A DNA stretch of 6,248 bases from Acidobacteriota bacterium (GCA_021786455.1 JAJYNF010000148.1:1-6248), one strand, 5' to 3'; positions 1 to 6,001 are shown, counted from the first letter of the stretch. Made by a program: numbers and translations. The notes: a model not told the origin generated them from the sequence alone.

Positions 1-199
1 CGATCGCGATCGTGATCCCCCGCGCCTTCTCCTCCGGCGCGTTGTCAATCGAGTCAAACGGCCGAAAGTGCACCTTCGGGTTCGTCTTCCCCAGCACCTT
101 CGTGATCGCCGCCGTCAGCGTCGTCTTCCCGTGATCAATGTGCCCAATCGTCCCGATGTTCATGTGCGGCTTCGATCGGTCAAATTTTTCCTTCGCCAT
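1..199 (-). CDS. tuf: Elongation factor Tu, N-terminal part (cut by window edge)
   Basis: EF-Tu is the GTPase that carries aminoacyl-tRNA to the ribosomal A site in the cytoplasm. The 66 visible codons read MAKEKFDRSKPHMNIGTIGHIDHGKTTLTAAITKV and onward. The P-loop GHIDHGKT is at residues 19-26, and the start of switch I (RGITIAI, with the Mg-binding Thr) is at the window edge. The 3' end, including the rest of the G domain and domains 2-3, lies outside. The ATG at 199-197 is preceded by GAGGAG (202-207) only two bases away, a tight spacing. It follows fusA by 58 bp and is the usual last or near-last gene of the str operon. Codon choice is odd: almost every fourfold-degenerate codon seen here ends in G (all Gly GGG, all Thr ACG, all Ala GCG, all Pro CCG), unlike the mixed use in fusA and rpsL. 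Identity is certain; whether a second tuf copy exists cannot be seen. Confidence 0.97.
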   Translation of the reverse strand, partial: MAKEKFDRSKPHMNIGTIGHIDHGKTTLTAAITKVLGKTNPKVHFRPFDSIDNAPEEKARGITIAI

Positions 200-257
200 A
201 TCTCCTCGCTAGGTTATATCTTCCGGCAAGTGAATTTCTGCCACAAAAGCTTCTATC

Positions 258-2414
258 TTACCTGGCCACCGGCCGTCCTTGGACCCTCGCCGCCACTTCT
301 GCCTCAACGTCGGCGGGCGCTTTCTCATAATGGAAAAAGTGCATCGTATAGGAAGCTCGGCCTTGCGTCCGCGAGCGGAGGTCCGTCGCATAGCCGAACA
401 TCTCGGCCAGCGGGACGGTGGCACGCAGCACTTGCGTGGACCCTCGCTTTTCCATGCCCTCGATGCGCCCGCGCCGCGCGCTCAAGTCGCCCAATACGTC
501 GCCCATGTACTCTTCCGGGACGACCACCTCCACCTTCATCACCGGCTCAAGCAGTACGGGCTTGCCTTTGGCCGCTGCTTCCTTAAAGCCAATGGACCCG
601 GCAATCTTAAACGCTATTTCCGACGAATCTACTTCGTGGTACGACCCATCCACGAGCGCCACCTGAATCCCGGTCATCTCGTAGCCGGCCAGAACTCCGC
701 CTTCCATTGCCTCTCGGACACCCGCGAACACCGCGGGAATGTACTCGCGCGGCACGGCGCCGCCCACGATTTCATCGAGAAAGAGCAAATTCAGGTCGGG
801 ATCAAACTTATTCGTGGATTTCTTCTTGGTGAGCGCGGCGATGGCGGCGGGGTCGGGGCGCGGCAGAGGCTCCAAGCGCAGCATCACATGGCCATACTGG
901 CCTCGCCCGCCCGTCTGGCGAATGTATTTGCCTTCGGCTTCGGCGGCCTGGCGGATGGTCTCACGGTAAGCCACCTGGGGCCGTCCAACATTTGCCGCCA
1001 CGTTAAACTCCCGCATCATGCGGTCCACTAATATTTCGAGATGCAATTCACCCATACCGGAAATCAACGTCTGGCCGGTATCGGGGTCCGCATGGACTCT
1101 GAACGTTGGGTCCTCCTGAGTCAACTTATCCAAGGCTGTAGAGAGCTTCTCCTGGTCGGCTTTGGTTTTCGGTTCAATCGCGACGGAAATCACCGGGGCA
1201 GGAAAATCCATCGCCTCGTAAGCGACGGGTGAAGACTCCATGCATACGGTATCGCCCGTGGCCACGCTTCTTAACCCGACCGCCGCGGCAATATCGCCCG
1301 CGAAAACTTCGTGGATTTCCTCCCGCTTGTTGGCGTGCATCTTCAGCAAGCGGCCGACTCGCTCGCGCCGATCTTGCCGCGGGTTGTAAACCGTATCTCC
1401 GCTCTGTAGAGTTCCGGAGTACACGCGCAAGAAGGCTAGCTGGCCGACAAACGGGTCCGTCATGATTTTGAAAACCAGCGCCGAAAACGGCTCGGCGTCG
1501 TCCGCTCTTCGGAGAACCTTCTCCGCTTCATTCCGGGGATCCACGCCTTCGATGGGTGGAATATCGACCGGCGAGGGTAAATAATTTACCACAGCATCCA
1601 GCAAAGGCTGAACGCCTTTATTCTTGAAGGCGGTGCCGCAAAGCACCGGAACGACTTTAAGATCAATCGTTGCGCGGCGCAAGCTGGCGCGAAGCTGTTC
1701 GGCAGAGATCGTTTCCCCATGCGCATACCTTTCGAGAATCTGGTCATCCACCTCGGCGAGAGTCTCTATCATCTGCTCGCGTTGATGCGAGATTTCTTCC
1801 AGCAGTTCCCCCGGGACTTCGCCAACCTCGTAACGCGCTCCCAATGCCTCGCCTTGCCAAAGCATAGCTTTCTGCTCGACAAGATCCACAACTCCCTGAA
1901 AGGTCTCTTCAGCGCCGATCGGCCACTGAATCACAACCGGACGGGCACGAAGTTTTGTCCGAAGCTGACGAACGCACTCAGCGTAATCCGCCCCGGTTCG
2001 GTCCATCTTGTTGACGAACACGATTCGCGGGACGCGGTATTTATCCGCCTGACGCCAGACCGTCTCCGTCTGAGGCTCAACCCCTTCAACGGCTCCTAAA
2101 ATCGCAATCGCTCCGTCGAGCACCCGGAGCGATCTTTCAACTTCCGCCGTGAAATCTACGTGGCCTGGGGTATCAATAATATTGATCCGAATGTCTCTCC
2201 AGAAACACGTCGTGGCGGCCGACGTAATCGTGATGCCACGTTCCTGTTCCTGTTCCATCCAATCCATGACGGCCGTGCCTTCGTGGACCTCGCCCATCTT
2301 GTGAGTGATCCCCGTGTAGTAAAGGATGCGCTCCGTGGTCGTGGTCTTTCCGGCATCAATGTGAGCCATAATGCCAATGTTGCGAGTTTTTTCGATCGGC
2401 ACTTGTCGAGGCAT
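258..2414 (-). CDS. fusA: Elongation factor G
   Basis: EF-G is the translocase GTPase that moves tRNA and mRNA after peptide bond formation and helps recycle ribosomes. The 718 residues are slightly longer than most EF-G proteins (about 690-705). The G domain shows AHIDAGKT (17-24), switch I RGITIT (59-64), DTPGHVD with the catalytic His (81-87), NKMD (135-138) and GTAFKNKG (260-267). Domain II covers roughly 309-400, III 405-480, IV 483-605 with the tip loop SYHEVDSSE (591-599), and V 608-690, which ends in a normal FGYATDLRSRTQGRASYTM motif. Domain IV carries an extra lysine-containing stretch at about 517-541 where E. coli EF-G has a short loop. The start is fixed by the conserved MPRQVPIEKTRNIG and by an in-frame TAA three codons upstream. 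No Shine-Dalgarno lies at a normal distance; the nearest AGAGG (2437-2441) is 22 nt away. It lies 164 bp after rpsG and 58 bp before tuf. Confidence 0.98.
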   Translation of the reverse strand: MPRQVPIEKTRNIGIMAHIDAGKTTTTERILYYTGITHKMGEVHEGTAVMDWMEQEQERGITITSAATTCFWRDIRINIIDTPGHVDFTAEVERSLRVLDGAIAILGAVEGVEPQTETVWRQADKYRVPRIVFVNKMDRTGADYAECVRQLRTKLRARPVVIQWPIGAEETFQGVVDLVEQKAMLWQGEALGARYEVGEVPGELLEEISHQREQMIETLAEVDDQILERYAHGETISAEQLRASLRRATIDLKVVPVLCGTAFKNKGVQPLLDAVVNYLPSPVDIPPIEGVDPRNEAEKVLRRADDAEPFSALVFKIMTDPFVGQLAFLRVYSGTLQSGDTVYNPRQDRRERVGRLLKMHANKREEIHEVFAGDIAAAVGLRSVATGDTVCMESSPVAYEAMDFPAPVISVAIEPKTKADQEKLSTALDKLTQEDPTFRVHADPDTGQTLISGMGELHLEILVDRMMREFNVAANVGRPQVAYRETIRQAAEAEGKYIRQTGGRGQYGHVMLRLEPLPRPDPAAIAALTKKKSTNKFDPDLNLLFLDEIVGGAVPREYIPAVFAGVREAMEGGVLAGYEMTGIQVALVDGSYHEVDSSEIAFKIAGSIGFKEAAAKGKPVLLEPVMKVEVVVPEEYMGDVLGDLSARRGRIEGMEKRGSTQVLRATVPLAEMFGYATDLRSRTQGRASYTMHFFHYEKAPADVEAEVAARVQGRPVAR

Positions 2415-2442
2415 AGCGCTTTAGAAAACTACAACACCTCTT

Positions 2443-2465
2443 CCCTTTCGCCGCTTACGAAAGGG
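2443..2465 (-). other. Hairpin in fusA leader (8-bp perfect stem)
   Basis: CCCTTTCG at 2443-2450 and CGAAAGGG at 2458-2465 form a perfect 8-bp inverted repeat around a 7-nt loop, in the rpsG-fusA spacer. It ends 28 nt before the fusA start codon. No T-run follows on the minus strand, so it does not look like an intrinsic terminator. It may be an mRNA processing, stability or translation-control element; the function is inferred from position only. Confidence 0.5.
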
Positions 2466-2495
2466 CTTCCTCAGCAATCGGTTAATCCACCTTGG

Positions 2496-2519
2496 CCGCC
2501 GCACACGGCCTCGCGGCGG
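2496..2519 (-). other. Second inverted repeat in rpsG-fusA spacer
   Basis: CCGCCGC (2496-2502) and GCGGCGG (2513-2519) can pair as a 7-bp GC-only stem with a 10-nt loop. An alternative pairing, GGCCG (2494-2498) with CGGCC (2506-2510), competes with it. It lies between the rpsG stop and the hairpin at 2443-2465, so the 164-base spacer is likely to be highly structured as RNA. GC-rich sequence makes chance stems more likely, so confidence is modest. Confidence 0.35.
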
Positions 2520-2578
2520 ATCGCGTTCCGGGGTGGAGCGCATCCCGCCTTCTCCATGTCCTTCCCAGCAGGCCGGGA

Positions 2579-3049
2579 TTACCAGCGGTAATGGGCAAAA
2601 GCCTTGTTGGCTTCCGCCATGCGGTGCGTATCGTCCCGCTTCTTGACGGCACCGCCGCGATTGTTAGCAGCGTCTAAAATCTCGGCGGCAAGCTTCTCGA
2701 CCAGAGATTTCTCACTCCGCTCCCGCGCGTAGCCAATCAACCAGCGCAGACTGAGCGAAGTCTGGCGGTTCCGGTTGACCTCAATAGGAACCTGATAGTT
2801 GGCTCCGCCCACGCGGCGGGTTTTGACCTCGAGCGTGGGCTTAACGTTGTCCAACGCTTTCTTAAAAACCTTCAACGGATCGTCGTTGGCCCGCTGTTTG
2901 ACCAAACTGAAAGCTTCGTACACCCCATGCTGCGCCTTGGATCGCTTGCCCCGATACATGAGGCAATTGATAAATTTCTCCACCAATGGGCTGGCGTACA
3001 CGGGGTCGGGGCTCGCTTCCCGACGCACAACATAACCCTTCCTTGGCAT
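2579..3049 (-). CDS. rpsG: 30S ribosomal protein S7
   Basis: S7 nucleates assembly of the 30S head by binding the 3' major domain of 16S rRNA, and it contacts tRNA and mRNA near the E site. The 156-aa product has the typical bacterial length. The N-terminus MPRKGYVVRRE, the central YRGKRSKA and KTRRVGGANYQVPIEV segments, and the C-terminal MAEANKAFAHYRW end are all family hallmarks. The ATG at 3049-3047 has a good Shine-Dalgarno, GAAGAGGG (3053-3060), a few bases upstream. It sits 56 bp after rpsL in the standard str order. In E. coli, S7 represses its own operon by binding the rpsL-rpsG spacer. I see no comparable strong structure in this 56-bp spacer, whereas the following spacer before fusA has two inverted repeats. 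No unusual residues were noticed. Confidence 0.98.
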   Translation of the reverse strand: MPRKGYVVRREASPDPVYASPLVEKFINCLMYRGKRSKAQHGVYEAFSLVKQRANDDPLKVFKKALDNVKPTLEVKTRRVGGANYQVPIEVNRNRQTSLSLRWLIGYARERSEKSLVEKLAAEILDAANNRGGAVKKRDDTHRMAEANKAFAHYRW

Positions 3050-3105
3050 TTTCCCTCTTCGCTCTAACCGGCAATTTCAAAGATTGGACTTCAGCCCAGC
3101 CGAGT

Positions 3106-3483
3106 TCACGAAGCTTTCGGCCGCTTTGCCCCGTATTTGGACCGGCCTTGCCTGCGGTCACTTACGCCGCCTGAGGCCAGCGCACCACGGATGATGTGGT
3201 AACGGACCCCCGGCAGATCCTTCACTCGCCCTCCCCGGATTAAGACAATGGAGTGCTCTTGAAGGTTGTGCCCCACTCCCGGAATGTAGGTCGTCACCTC
3301 GAGTCCATTGCTCAACCGTACCCGGGCCACCTTCCGCAAAGCCGAGTTCGGTTTCTTCGGCGTCTGCGTATAAACTCGCGTGCACACTCCCCTTTTCTGC
3401 GGCGAGCCCTCCAGGGCCGGGCTCGACGTCTTGAATCGCTGCTCCCGCCGCCCTTGACGCACCAGTTGATTAAAAGTCGGCAT
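3106..3483 (-). CDS. rpsL: 30S ribosomal protein S12
   Basis: S12 lies at the decoding centre of the 30S subunit and controls accuracy of tRNA selection. It is 125 aa, the normal length. It starts MPTFNQLVRQGRR and has TPKKPNSALRKVARVRL (41-57), with the lysines where streptomycin-resistance mutations occur in other bacteria. These are unmutated, as is Pro91 in GGRVKDLPGVRYH (84-96), so the classical sites look wild type. Asp89 is the residue methylthiolated by RimO in many bacteria. The C-terminus SKYGAKRPKAS is typical. It is the first gene of the str operon, about 80 nt downstream of the predicted start site of transcription. The purine-rich GGGAGGAGAGG (3497-3507) lies 13 or more nt from the ATG, farther than usual, but the start is secured by conservation of the N-terminus. 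Confidence 0.98.
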   Translation of the reverse strand: MPTFNQLVRQGRREQRFKTSSPALEGSPQKRGVCTRVYTQTPKKPNSALRKVARVRLSNGLEVTTYIPGVGHNLQEHSIVLIRGGRVKDLPGVRYHIIRGALASGGVSDRRQGRSKYGAKRPKAS

Positions 3484-3571
3484 TCTGGCCCGCTAACCTC
3501 TCCTCCCGCATCGCGCGTTCACCCGCCTACACCTTCACGGTGCAAAAATCAATTCCCAACCGAACCTTTCA

Positions 3572-3601
3572 AAAATACCAAACCCCCTTAGAATCTGTCA
3601 A
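3572..3601 (-). promoter_or_regulatory. Sigma70-type promoter of the str operon
   Basis: On the minus strand a perfect -35 hexamer TTGACA (3596-3601) is followed by an 18-bp spacer and the -10 hexamer TATTTT (3572-3577); reading GTATTT instead gives a 17-bp spacer. Transcription would begin near 3565, giving an 80-nt leader before rpsL. It is the only strong promoter match seen in the 501-base gap upstream of the operon. It lies just downstream of the palindromic repeat at 3617-3687. Confidence 0.7.
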
Positions 3602-3608
3602 GCATCTA

Positions 3609-3616
3609 TACTCGTT
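3609..3616. repeat. Left direct repeat (putative target-site duplication)
   Basis: TACTCGTT, repeated at 3688-3695 immediately outside the other end of the palindrome. The identity extends two more bases (GG) into the element on the left and into flanking DNA on the right, giving a 10-base identity in total. An exact repeat of this length abutting both ends of an inverted repeat is unlikely by chance. Confidence 0.5.
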
Positions 3617-3687
3617 GGTGGTGTCTTAATTTGGATTCCAGCGCGTGGCAAGGACGCCTGCGCCACAATTCAAACTGAGACACTACC
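3617..3687. repeat. MITE-like imperfect palindrome with flanking 8-bp direct repeat
   Basis: The first 21 bases (3617-3637, starting GGTGGTGTCT) match the reverse complement of the last 21 (3667-3687, starting GGTAGTGTCT) at 17 positions. Three of the four differences seen across the arms would be tolerated or nearly so as G-U pairs in RNA. Inside, GTGGC (3645-3649) pairs with GCCAC (3662-3666) and AGG (3651-3653) with CCT (3657-3659). The 71-bp unit is bounded by TACTCGTT at 3609-3616 and again at 3688-3695, exactly where a target-site duplication would be. There is no room for a transposase. This is the structure expected of a non-autonomous miniature inverted-repeat element or a REP/BIME-type palindrome. 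Copy number elsewhere in the genome cannot be judged here. Confidence 0.55.
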
Positions 3688-3695
3688 TACTCGTT
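3688..3695. repeat. Right direct repeat (putative target-site duplication)
   Basis: Second copy of TACTCGTT, directly following the right end of the palindrome at 3687. See the left copy at 3609-3616. Confidence 0.5.
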
Positions 3696-3763
3696 GGGAT
3701 TGCCCTGGCACATCGCATCCCCTTGTGGAGTTGAAATGCTTGAGTGAGAAGATGAGGAGAGAG

Positions 3764-3993
3764 ATGACTGCATGGGTGGTCCGGTCCCAAAGTTTGCGCA
3801 CGCCGGTCTTGGTTTTGTTGAGCCTGTTTTTTTAGACCCAAATAAAACCGTCCGAACCGACGCTGCTGGGATTTTCCGTGTCTGGATGATTTCAGCATCG
3901 CATCGGCCGCAACGTTTAAGCATTCACACCGACACTTCACGCGCGGCCAGAGCCGGTCAAATGCCGGCCATGGTCGTTCCAATGCTAGGGTGA
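3764..3993 (+). pseudogene. Doubtful small gene or gene remnant, split by a frame change at a T-run
   Basis: This is a weak call in the otherwise gene-free stretch 3698-3984. An ATG at 3764 has AGGAG (3755-3759) at a good distance. It opens a 23-residue peptide with a hydrophobic end, MTAWVVRSQSLRTPVLVLLSLFF, that stops at TAG 3833-3835. A run of seven T (3827-3833) lies at that point. Slipping back one base joins it to an open frame that runs to 3993, through LDPNKTVRTDAAGIFRVW and ISASHRPQRLS, and overlaps the last bases of the M48 gene on the other strand. The combined product would be about 77 aa with a signal- or anchor-like N-terminus. I do not recognise it. It could be a decayed gene, a dispersed repeat or chance. 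Confidence 0.15.
3952..3968 (-). terminator. Weak hairpin downstream of the M48 gene
   Basis: GCCGG (3952-3956) and CCGGC (3964-3968) form a 5-bp stem with a 7-nt loop, about 16 nt past the M48 stop codon on the minus strand. No T-run follows, so this is at best a weak or factor-assisted terminator. Read-through from dcd-M48 toward the str operon remains possible. Confidence 0.15.
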
Positions 3994-5346
3994 CGCGCCG
4001 TGGAGAAGGCGGAGAGGCTGGCCTTTGGCCCACGGTTTGTAAGTTTCGGCAAACCGAATCCGCTCCGCAATGGGCGGGTGTGAATAGAGCCAGAAACGGA
4101 TGAAAGGGCTAGGGTCGGGGTCGCTGAGGTCGCGCTCGCCGAGAATCTGAAAGGCGCCGGCCTCGGCGGTGTTGGGATTGGACACTACGCCATAAGTCAC
4201 TTCGAGAGCAAATTGGTCGGCTTGATGCTCGTAGTGGCGGGAAATTGCATTGACGGCGGGGTCGGAAAGGAAGGCCAGGATGGTGAGGATTAGGAAAGCC
4301 AACGGTAACGAGGCGAGATCGTCAAGGCCGTCGAGGCCGGTTCGCCGTCCGAAGCGGCGGAGCGCCCACCCGAAGACACGAAATCCCAACCATAGAAACA
4401 AAACCGCAACCATCTCATCCCATAAAAATTCCTTGACGACGTGGTGCAGCACGTAATGGCCGGTCTCGTGGCCGAGAACCTCCAACGTCTCATCGGTGTT
4501 GAGCGCGTGGAGGGTCGTATCCCAAACCACAACACGTTTGGAAGGACCGAAACCGGAAACGTAAGCGTTCAGTTCGCGCGTTTTGGAGCTGGCGTTCATT
4601 TCGTAAACGCGCGACACGGGGATGTAAAGGCCCGCATGATGAAGCATCTGCTCGATTCGCTCGACCAGCGCGGGATGCTCCCGCTCAAGCGGAGTGAATT
4701 TGAAAAAGAGCGGTTCAATAACGTAGGGCTCGAAAACAGCGACCAATAAACCCAGCGGAATCGTCAGCAGCCAGAAGTAAAGCCATCCCCGGCGAGGGCT
4801 GCGGCGCACCAGAACGTAGAAAACCCAAACGAGAAACGTTCCCGCGACGATCTCAATCGCCAAGCTCTTGCCCCAGTCTGCCAGCCACATGGAGAGTGTC
4901 TCGGTGGATAAATGGAAGTGGCGTTCGAGGATATAGCCGGATTGGAGGTCAACCGGCAACTCGATGAGGGCTGTCGCGGCCAATAGCGCCGGCACGACAA
5001 TCAGGCAATGAACCGAAACGCGCGACGAAACCTTGCGCGCCATGTTGCGTAACCAAACTCCAAAGCGGCCAATCCAGAACATCAAGTTGATCAGGATGGC
5101 CAACGCCACGCCGAGAAAATAATCCGCGGTCTCGGCGTCGTTGTAAGCGATGGCGCGAGCGCGCTCGGCGGGCGTCAACTGATAGCCGGAGGGCGGCGAA
5201 GCCGGCGCGATTCTGGAGGACAAGCTGGCCCGCTTTGGAACCGCGGCGGCATGGCCCGCCGGAGCCGAGAAGCGTGCCGCTTTCCCGATGATTGAGAAAG
5301 CAGCGGCCAGGCCCAGGATGCCGAGCGGCTTGCGCAAGCTCCTCAA
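3985..5346 (-). CDS. M48-family membrane zinc metallopeptidase (Ste24/CAAX-protease-like)
   Basis: Predicted integral-membrane zinc protease of family M48, about 453 aa from the TTG at 5346-5344. The zinc motif HETGH is at residues 293-297, and the third ligand Glu is in EHQAD (373-377). NAYVSGFG (260-267) and SHPP (422-425) are also typical of the family. Hydrophobic segments lie near 78-92, 113-128, 163-181, 188-206, 308-327 and 344-361. YVIEPLFFKFTPLE (208-221) matches the CAAX-protease N-domain pattern. The N-terminus (RSLRKPLGILGLAAAFSIIG) resembles a signal peptide or anchor, followed by an Ala/Pro/Ser-rich linker. No ATG is available before the first membrane segment. The TTG overlapping the dcd stop suggests translational coupling. 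A TTG three codons later, or one at 5415 inside dcd, are alternatives. Substrates are unknown; membrane protein quality control is the usual role in bacteria. Confidence 0.88.
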   Translation of the reverse strand: MRSLRKPLGILGLAAAFSIIGKAARFSAPAGHAAAVPKRASLSSRIAPASPPSGYQLTPAERARAIAYNDAETADYFLGVALAILINLMFWIGRFGVWLRNMARKVSSRVSVHCLIVVPALLAATALIELPVDLQSGYILERHFHLSTETLSMWLADWGKSLAIEIVAGTFLVWVFYVLVRRSPRRGWLYFWLLTIPLGLLVAVFEPYVIEPLFFKFTPLEREHPALVERIEQMLHHAGLYIPVSRVYEMNASSKTRELNAYVSGFGPSKRVVVWDTTLHALNTDETLEVLGHETGHYVLHHVVKEFLWDEMVAVLFLWLGFRVFGWALRRFGRRTGLDGLDDLASLPLAFLILTILAFLSDPAVNAISRHYEHQADQFALEVTYGVVSNPNTAEAGAFQILGERDLSDPDPSPFIRFWLYSHPPIAERIRFAETYKPWAKGQPLRLLHGASP

Positions 5347-5897
5347 ATGCGGGGCAGAACGATGCCTTGCTGGGCCTGGTATTTCCCTTTTTTGTCCTTG
5401 TAGGATGTTTCGCAAACTTCGTCCGAATCAAAAAAGACGATCTGGCACAAGCCTTCGTTCGAATAAACCCGCGCGGGCAAAGGAGTTGTGTTGGAGATTT
5501 CCAGGGTGACAAAACCCTCCCATTCCGGTTCGAGCGGAGTTACATTCACTATGATGCCGCAGCGCGCGTAAGTGGATTTTCCAACGCAAATCGTCAGCAC
5601 ATGACGGGGAATCTTGAAGTACTCGACGGAGCGCGCGAGCGCAAAGGAGTTGGGCGGCACAATGCAGACCGGCCCGCGAAATTCCACGAACGAGCGCTCG
5701 TCAAAATGTTTAGGGTCCACGATCGTGCTGTTCACGTTGGTGAAAATCTTGAACTCCTCCGCCACCCGAAGGTCGTAGCCGTAAGACGAGAGTCCATAAG
5801 AAATCACGCCCTCACGCACCTGGCTTTCCGCGAATGGGTGAATCATCTCATGCTCTTTCACCATGCGCCGAATCCAGCGATCACTTTTGACCGACAT
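5343..5897 (-). CDS. dcd: dCTP deaminase
   Basis: dCTP deaminase converts dCTP to dUTP plus ammonia, supplying dUMP for thymidylate synthesis; it acts as a cytoplasmic trimer of the dUTPase-like fold. From the ATG at 5897 the product is 184 aa, beginning MSVKSDRWIRRM. Visible motifs are SYGLSSYGYDLRV (33-45), GKSTYARCGIIVNVTP (106-121, nucleotide-binding and trimer-contact segment), and WEGFVTLEISN (126-136) containing the expected catalytic Glu133. The C-terminal GKYQAQQGIVLPRI carries the conserved QQG. The frame stays open upstream to 5993, but that start would be a TTG lying inside the promoter. The ATG at 5897 has GAGG (5906-5909) eight bases away and matches the family N-terminus, so I chose it. 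Whether the enzyme is monofunctional or also has dUTPase activity cannot be told from sequence; the short length fits the plain Dcd type. Confidence 0.95.
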   Translation of the reverse strand: MSVKSDRWIRRMVKEHEMIHPFAESQVREGVISYGLSSYGYDLRVAEEFKIFTNVNSTIVDPKHFDERSFVEFRGPVCIVPPNSFALARSVEYFKIPRHVLTICVGKSTYARCGIIVNVTPLEPEWEGFVTLEISNTTPLPARVYSNEGLCQIVFFDSDEVCETSYKDKKGKYQAQQGIVLPRI

Positions 5898-5922
5898 TGG
5901 CTTAACCTCGACAAGGAAACAC

Positions 5923-5943
5923 GGGCCCGGACGTCCGAGGCCC
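5923..5943 (-). other. GC-only hairpin in the dcd leader
   Basis: As minus-strand RNA, GGGCC pairs with GGCCC at the ends and CGG pairs with CCG inside, with one bulged U and a four-base loop (ACGU). That gives eight G-C pairs in 21 nt. It lies inside the predicted 5' leader of dcd, 25 nt before the start codon and about 13 nt before the Shine-Dalgarno. The next bases (GTGTTTCC) contain only three T in a row, so it is a poor terminator. It could influence dcd translation or mRNA stability. Confidence 0.45.
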
Positions 5944-5972
5944 AAAATCAAACCGCACGCTGAGATTGTCGA

Positions 5973-6001
5973 ATCATAGTTGAGAAGAGCCAACTTGACA
6001 A
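5973..6001 (-). promoter_or_regulatory. Predicted sigma70-type promoter of dcd-M48
   Basis: On the minus strand, TTGTCA (5996-6001) and TATGAT (5973-5978) are separated by exactly 17 bp. Each box matches the sigma70 consensus at five of six positions. Transcription would start near 5966, giving a leader of about 69 nt. Its -35 box occupies nearly the same bases as the -35 box of the divergent plus-strand promoter. Confidence 0.6.

Noticed and set aside
1..12. CGATCGCGATCG perfect palindrome at the window edge
   Set aside because: It falls within conserved tuf codons (ITIAI) and follows from the codon choice there. There is no sign of a regulatory role.
213..218. TATAAC -10-like box before tuf, suggesting an internal promoter
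   Set aside because: No acceptable -35 hexamer exists at 16-18 bp; the nearest candidate TTGTGG is 22 bp away.
279..1031. 250-codon open frame on the plus strand
   Set aside because: It lies entirely antisense to the well-conserved fusA gene. The translation looks like a shadow (histidine- and arginine-rich, no family features).
3509..3511. Upstream ATG in the rpsL leader
   Set aside because: It is out of frame with rpsL. The GGGAGGAGAGG that could serve rpsL lies after it, and the conserved S12 N-terminus fixes the start at 3483.
3683..4033. Minus-strand open frames across the intergenic gap (116 and 78 codons)
   Set aside because: The longer one overlaps the 3' end of the M48 gene in another frame. 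Neither has a convincing ribosome-binding site or protein-like composition.
5292..5963. 223-codon open frame on the plus strand
   Set aside because: It is antisense to dcd and the start of the M48 gene and crosses the divergent promoter region. No recognisable protein features.
5898..5993. 32-codon N-terminal extension of dcd
   Set aside because: It begins with TTG and covers the predicted -10 box and leader hairpin. The ATG at 5897 has a proper Shine-Dalgarno and the family-typical N-terminus.
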